A DNA stretch of 33,708 bases. Origin: Flavobacteriales bacterium (GTDB lineage: Bacteria > Bacteroidota > Bacteroidia > Flavobacteriales_D > Crocinitomicaceae). This document shows positions 30,804 to 33,708 of this stretch, in pieces. Every line of letters starts with the position of its first letter. The first letter of the stretch is position 1. Made by a program: the position numbers and the translations under genes. A model generated the notes under the pieces. The model worked only from the letters and a program-made list of their open reading frames with translations. It made no database searches and was not told the DNA's origin. The stretch lies in NCBI GenBank assembly GCA_947460825.1, contig CANHHA010000030.1, forward strand, positions 1-33,708, written 5' to 3'.

Positions 30804-33708
30804 TTAATCAACTAAATTAAAGTATGTTTCTGCCTTTGTTTTGTAGTAAATACTGAATGCAGGATCTACTAGCAAAAGCATCTCTACTTGCTTTAATTTA
30901 TCCCGGTTGTACGTCTTAAGTTCAATAAGGTTACTTTTAATTTGATCCACGCCAGATTTAGATTCTCTTTTATCTTCAAACCCGCGTTCCATGAGTGCTT
31001 TTTCGCTTTCCAACAGGCGAGTCATAATGTCTTTCTGTCGGTTAATCATTTCAGGTGAAAAGTTTTTATTGATCAAATCTTTCTCCTGTTGTTCTAATTC
31101 TTTCAGTAAAGGATTTAACTGATTCCCTTTCCCTTTTCCATCTTTATTTAATTCATTTTTCAATTGTTCCAATCGTTGTCTAATCGCTGTTTGTTCTGCA
31201 GCCATTTTGGCAATTTCCTTATTACCCAATCCTAACATGCTCATTCCAGATTGTCCAGGTTTCATACCCGGACTATCTCCTTCCTTATCTCCTGGTTTCT
31301 TTCCTCCGGGATTTTGACCTTTCTGCATTTTTTCTAATTGCTTTTTAAGCATTTCTTTCATATCTCCAGGTGACATACTATTTCCTGGTTTTGGTTTACC
31401 GTTTCCCGGTTTGCTACAGCTACCGCTACTCTGCATTTGCGACTGCATCTGAGATTGCATTTGTTGAAGGGCCTCATTTAACAGCAGCGCTAAATTATTA
31501 TATGCCGTCATTATTTGTTGCTCACTTTTCACAATATCTTGCTTCCGGTGATCATCAATTGCATCAACGGCTGCATTTTGAGAAAAATTTATGTCCGATA
31601 ATTCCTTATCTACAAAGGATGCTATTTTAGGCTGACGTTTAGCTAAGGCTAATAAACTGTCACTGACAGTTTTGGTATCGGAATTAATCCTTACTTGCTC
31701 ACGACCCAATTTCTTGAACTTAGGGTCGGTGGTGTTTACTTTATTAAACTTTCCAATAAGCGCTTCCTGGTCAAAACTCAGAATCATCAAACTCTCTAAG
31801 ATACGACGAACCAATTCCATATCTTCCTCTTCCTGCTGCTGGTTCGATTCCTGCTGCTGTTGATCAAGCATATCCGCCAACTGTTCCATTTGATCAGCTG
31901 CCTGTTGTTGGGATTCTTTAGATTTGCTTTTCTTGCCGCTTTTAACCTCTTCTGAGGCCTTTCCCAATTCTGAATCAATCGATTCTTCCAAGGCTTTAGA
32001 ATCTTCCAAATTAAGCGGACTTTCAAGCTCTTTATTTAGTGCTTTTGTTTCTTCTAATTTCTTTTGGATTTCATCGAATCGTTTGTTTATTTCCTCTTGT
32101 TTTTTAGTAGCGTCCTCTTTGTTGATTTTGTCAGAAGCAATATCATCCTTAAGCGTTTCTTGATCTGCAGCATTCTCTTTGAGTTCTTTTTCTATGTCAT
32201 CTATTTTCTCATTGACTTGTAACTTTTTGAGCATCTCTAAGGTACGATCCAATTGCTTATTCATATTCTCAGCCTGTTGGTCGAGTTTATTCATTTCCTT
32301 TTGGATCTCCTGATCTGCCCGCTCGTTAAATAATTTTTCTAAGTCCTTCAGTAATTTTTTTAACTCATCATCCATTACCTCTTCCAATAATTTTTCAATC
32401 ATTTCTTGTTTATCTAGTAAGGCTTTATCTATTTCTGAAAGTTGATTTTTCTCCTGGGTTGTTTGCTCTAATTGATCTTTAATTTGTTGCAATTCATTCG
32501 CTAAAGATTTTTGTTCCTCTTGCAGTTGTTTTAATTGTTGTTTATTACTCCAATCATTTGATTTTGAATTAGTTAAGTCTTTTTTAAGTTTATCAACTGA
32601 CTTTTCAAATTCCTTTGTTTTATTCAATACCCGTTCTAAATCTTGCTTGGTCTGGGTTTGTTGTTCATCTCGATGCTCATTCAATTCTTTTAAGTCAGGC
32701 AATTGATACTCGCCCACATAGCTTTTCGTGCTCTTACTTCCATTGACCCCGTCATTATCAGAAACCATAAAGAAGTATTCTATTTTGTCCTCCAACTTCA
32801 CCTCTTCCAAACGAAAATCAACGGCAAACGAGAAATTACTACGGGTTTCAGGTTCAAAAGAAACAGGTAATTTACGGGTTTTTATAGCCTTTCCATTACG
32901 AAGAATCGTATAATTAAACGTAAGTGCGGATAAGCCGTAATCGTCACTAACCTGACCGCTGAAGAAACGTAACCCTTCCTGAATTGAATCACTTACTTCA
33001 CCAACCTGAATGCTTGGATGCGCATCTTTGATGACATTTACATTAAATACAGAAGAATCGAGCTTGTTTGAAAACAGATTGGCTAAGCGTATGCGAAGCT
33101 TTTGAGTATTTATTGCTTTAATACCATAAGAAAAAGATGAATTGTTACACCTCTGGACATCCTTTGCCAATTGAATTTCAATCCATTTGGTGTTTTTGGT
33201 ATTTCCGGTCCATGTTAATTTGCTTCCTTCCGGAACGGTAATATCACCAACATTTTGAATGAACTCGTCTTTTTTATTTAAATAGGATGGATAGTGAATT
33301 TTAAGAGAAACATTACCCAATAAACTTTTACCGGTAACTTTATAACGATACGCTTTACTTTGATATCCATTGGCTTCAAAATAAAAACTACCATTTGATT
33401 TTACTTTTTTCAGTGTGAAATCATATCTATTTTTCAAAGCACGTTGCATCAAAAATTTCCCCTGATCGGATACCAAATAGACTTTATCAGGAATACGTTC
33501 TCCGTTTAAAGTAACTTGAATTGGGACATCTGACCCTTCTTCATACGTAGATTTCCTAGCGTCCAACTCAAATTTGAACGGTAAAAACACTTGGTTAAAC
33601 TGAATAATTCTGTAAGTTCCTTGAGTTAAAATTGCGGGAATAAAAATCAACAACAATAAAAGGGTTAAGAGGGAAGGCAGTGCATATTTCGCGTATTTTT
33701 TATTGAGT
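30804..33708 (-). CDS. DUF4175-like membrane protein with long coiled coil, 5' end beyond window
   Basis: The frame is open to the right edge (about 967 codons), so the N-terminus is missing. The first visible residues contain a membrane segment (YALPSLLTLLLLLIFIPAIL). About 330 residues of beta-rich, probably periplasmic domains follow (SLKIHYPSYLNKKDEF, VSDDYGLSALTFNYTI, YFFMVSDNDGVNG). Residues ~335-640 (counting from 33656) are Glu/Lys/Gln-rich heptad coiled coil. Then come Gln-rich tracts, a low-complexity QMQSQMQSQMQ and a Gly/Pro/Lys stretch (KPGNGKPKPGNSMSPGDM), and a helical C-terminus. This matches Bacteroidetes DUF4175-type proteins; their function is unknown to me. A TTG at 33656 is inside the membrane segment and is not the real start. 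Confidence 0.75.
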   Translation of the reverse strand, partial: LNKKYAKYALPSLLTLLLLLIFIPAILTQGTYRIIQFNQVFLPFKFELDARKSTYEEGSDVPIQVTLNGERIPDKVYLVSDQGKFLMQRALKNRYDFTLKKVKSNGSFYFEANGYQSKAYRYKVTGKSLLGNVSLKIHYPSYLNKKDEFIQNVGDITVPEGSKLTWTGNTKNTKWIEIQLAKDVQRCNNSSFSYGIKAINTQKLRIRLANLFSNKLDSSVFNVNVIKDAHPSIQVGEVSDSIQEGLRFFSGQVSDDYGLSALTFNYTILRNGKAIKTRKLPVSFEPETRSNFSFAVDFRLEEVKLEDKIEYFFMVSDNDGVNGSKSTKSYVGEYQLPDLKELNEHRDEQQTQTKQDLERVLNKTKEFEKSVDKLKKDLTNSKSNDWSNKQQLKQLQEEQKSLANELQQIKDQLEQTTQEKNQLSEIDKALLDKQEMIEKLLEEVMDDELKKLLKDLEKLFNERADQEIQKEMNKLDQQAENMNKQLDRTLEMLKKLQVNEKIDDIEKELKENAADQETLKDDIASDKINKEDATKKQEEINKRFDEIQKKLEETKALNKELESPLNLEDSKALEESIDSELGKASEEVKSGKKSKSKESQQQAADQMEQLADMLDQQQQESNQQQEEEDMELVRRILESLMILSFDQEALIGKFNKVNTTDPKFKKLGREQVRINSDTKTVSDSLLALAKRQPKIASFVDKELSDINFSQNAAVDAIDDHRKQDIVKSEQQIMTAYNNLALLLNEALQQMQSQMQSQMQSSGSCSKPGNGKPKPGNSMSPGDMKEMLKKQLEKMQKGQNPGGKKPGDKEGDSPGMKPGQSGMSMLGLGNKEIAKMAAEQTAIRQRLEQLKNELNKDGKGKGNQLNPLLKELEQQEKDLINKNFSPEMINRQKDIMTRLLESEKALMERGFEDKRESKSGVDQIKSNLIELKTYNRDKLKQVEMLLLVDPAFSIYYKTKAETYFNLVD

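Noticed and set aside
31600..31625. DnaA-box-like TTATCTACA and the idea that oriC lies in the window
   Set aside because: A single one-mismatch box with no cluster, no AT-rich unwinding region and no dnaA or dnaN gene. parS suggests origin proximity only.
31420..31870. Short DNA repeats (CTGCTG runs and CAT-TTG/CTG repeats) as microsatellites
   Set aside because: They encode the Gln-rich and QMQS low-complexity segments of the DUF4175-like protein and stay in frame; codon-level low complexity explains them.
33651..33656. TTG at 33656 as start of the DUF4175-like protein
   Set aside because: It falls in the middle of a hydrophobic segment and the frame stays open to the window edge, so the gene begins outside the window.

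Overview
The window looks like chromosomal DNA from a member of Bacteroidota, most likely Flavobacteriales. The evidence is: a PorZ-type type IX secretion system (T9SS) protein; several secreted proteins with T9SS C-terminal sorting domains; a SprB-repeat surface protein; candidate promoters of the Bacteroidetes TAnnTTTG type; almost no Shine-Dalgarno sequences; AT-rich codon use; and a YbeY with Asp at the third metal-ligand position. The family-level assignment is inference. I see no tRNA, rRNA, CRISPR array, insertion sequence or phage gene, and no gene-free stretch longer than about 160 bases.

Layout. 1-3031 (minus): the first ~1010 codons of a SprB-repeat surface protein that runs off the left edge, with a GTG or TTG start and no ATG. 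3127-5454 (minus): PorZ-like T9SS protein. 5523-8684 (plus): a three-gene overlapping run of a GT-C-like membrane protein, a UbiA-family prenyltransferase resembling polyprenyl-phosphate phosphoribosyltransferase, and a HAD phosphatase. It converges on a second GT-C-like gene (8662-10395, minus), which follows a small VTT/YqaA membrane protein. Together these suggest synthesis and use of a lipid-linked pentose donor. 10861-12681 (minus): T9SS cargo protein ending at a strong terminator. 12729-16074 (minus): overlapping run of S41-like peptidase, methionine/glutamine aminotransferase and omega-amidase.

16183-18376 (plus): TIGR01777 epimerase-like protein overlapping a PIN-PhoH ATPase. 18377-19042 (minus): FtsE-like ABC ATPase. 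19176-23964 (plus): a ~1020-residue exported TPR protein, then an outer-membrane beta-barrel one base later. 24042-26987 (plus): multidomain secreted N-acetylmuramoyl-L-alanine amidase with CUB and T9SS sorting domains. 26981-27925 (minus): D-2-hydroxyacid dehydrogenase. 28078-33708 (minus): DUF4175-like membrane/coiled-coil protein (5' end outside the window), RsbW-like anti-sigma/ATP-binding protein, YbeY, MnmG.

The most striking non-coding signal is a perfect 16-bp palindrome TGTTTCACGTGAAACA at 29963-29978, the consensus ParB-binding site parS. It lies inside the last codons of ybeY just upstream of mnmG, so this region is probably origin-proximal. The best candidate for an under-described system is the lipid-linked pentose / GT-C cluster at 5.5-10.4 kb, followed by the TPR plus beta-barrel pair.
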